From Diplonema japonicum (Eukaryota > Euglenozoa > Diplonemea > Diplonemida > Diplonemidae), in the NCBI GenBank assembly GCA_964019335.1, contig OZ025732.1, forward strand, positions 359,604 to 423,603: a DNA stretch of 64,000 nucleotides, in the 5' to 3' direction. Below the pieces are notes generated by a model. That model was not told the DNA's origin. It saw only the letters and a list, made by a program, of their open reading frames with translations, and searched no databases. Position numbers and translations under genes: made by a program. How positions within the stretch are numbered: position 1 is the first letter of the stretch; each line of letters begins with the position of its first letter. Of this stretch, positions 63,858 to 64,000 are shown in pieces.

Positions 63858-64000
63858 ATTACTGTAAAGCCGGAAGGAAGAATGCTGTGATTTTCCGGCA
63901 GCTTTTCGTTTCCCCCCCATATCACTTCAGCAACCTGCACACATCAGCCGTCGGTACTTCAAGGGTACGATCAAGGGAAGCGCCTCGGGTCCGGCGGACA
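63858..64000 (+). other. Possible left end of another pogo-like element, cut by the window edge
   Basis: TTATTACTGTAAAGCCGGAA resembles the left boundary of the pogo element at 45222 (TTATTACTGTAAAACAAAAA). CCGGAAGG...TTTTCCGGC forms a nearby inverted repeat as in that element. The right end is outside the window. Confidence 0.3.

Larger units (their letters stand above)
61950..64000 (+). other. No certain gene; R1 fragments, splice-like signals, possible transposon end
   Basis: 62055-62150 matches the 3' part of R1 (AGGCCGAGGTGC, TAATCAGGTG, GGCTTCCTTTATCTAT). 63335-63460 matches the middle of R1 (TTGTTCGCTGTTGACCTCGT, CATTAAGACACGACGCAGAA). 62720-62742 (TTCTTCTTTTGTTTTAG) and 62960-62982 (ACTAATCTTTTTTGTTTCCAG) are strong acceptor-like sites bracketing an open segment. 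Near 63857 a TACTGTAAA string resembles the pogo element end. Confidence 0.45.

Noticed and set aside
1-64000. tRNA, rRNA or spliced-leader RNA genes
   Set aside because: I found no cloverleaf, conserved rRNA string or leader with a donor and Sm-like site that I could support by eye.

Overview
The window is nuclear DNA from a microbial eukaryote. Reverse-transcriptase retrotransposons, piggyBac and pogo-type transposons, poly-A retroelement tails and very long uninterrupted ORFs rule out a prokaryote. Every host gene I can support lies on the + strand. The large conserved genes (1,686 and 1,049 codons) show no introns, and most starts are preceded by a pyrimidine-rich tract ending in AG. One-directional, intron-poor genes with such leaders recall lineages that trans-splice, such as Euglenozoa including diplonemids. 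That assignment is inference: no spliced-leader gene or species-diagnostic gene is visible.

Region 1 (1-48.3 kb) is an accessory array of two related multigene families. Family 1 (UbL-Ank) has a ubiquitin-like N-terminal domain, ankyrin repeats and a short C-terminal box. Eight copies read through: 7273, 22244, 23960, 25572, 28441, 33192, 40882 and 43831; 46663 also reads through but ends in LINE sequence. Of these, 22244 and 33192 have lost the C-terminal box. Other copies are frameshifted, truncated or interrupted. Family 2 (UbL-LRR) has a similar N-terminal domain followed by BspA-like leucine-rich repeats (4321, 10151, 19212 and one copy split by a retroelement). The array is riddled with mobile elements: three LINE families (A, B, C) with many truncated copies, a Penelope-like element (PLE) of about 5.5 kb, a piggyBac relic, a pogo relic, a TA-flanked inverted-repeat element, a 318-bp SINE-like repeat (R1) and a dispersed leader repeat (R3). 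Because the genes are paralogous, several insertions can be compared with an uninterrupted copy, which gives exact boundaries and target-site duplications.

Region 2 (48.3-62 kb) holds ordinary conserved genes: a Dispatched/Patched-like RND transporter, a four-domain voltage-gated channel with an EEEE (calcium-type) filter and an IQ motif, and a type II membrane PC-esterase-like protein. Region 3 (62-64 kb) has splice-site-like signals, R1 fragments and possibly another transposon end, but no gene I can identify.

The main novelty candidate is the PLE. Its ORF joins a Penelope-type reverse transcriptase to a Josephin-like cysteine protease (deubiquitinase fold), a long DPVP-type repeat tract and a SUMO-interaction-like motif. 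A second decayed copy of the protease segment lies near 27.1 kb. The element sits among host genes that carry ubiquitin-like domains. A functional link between the two is speculation, but both halves can be tested.
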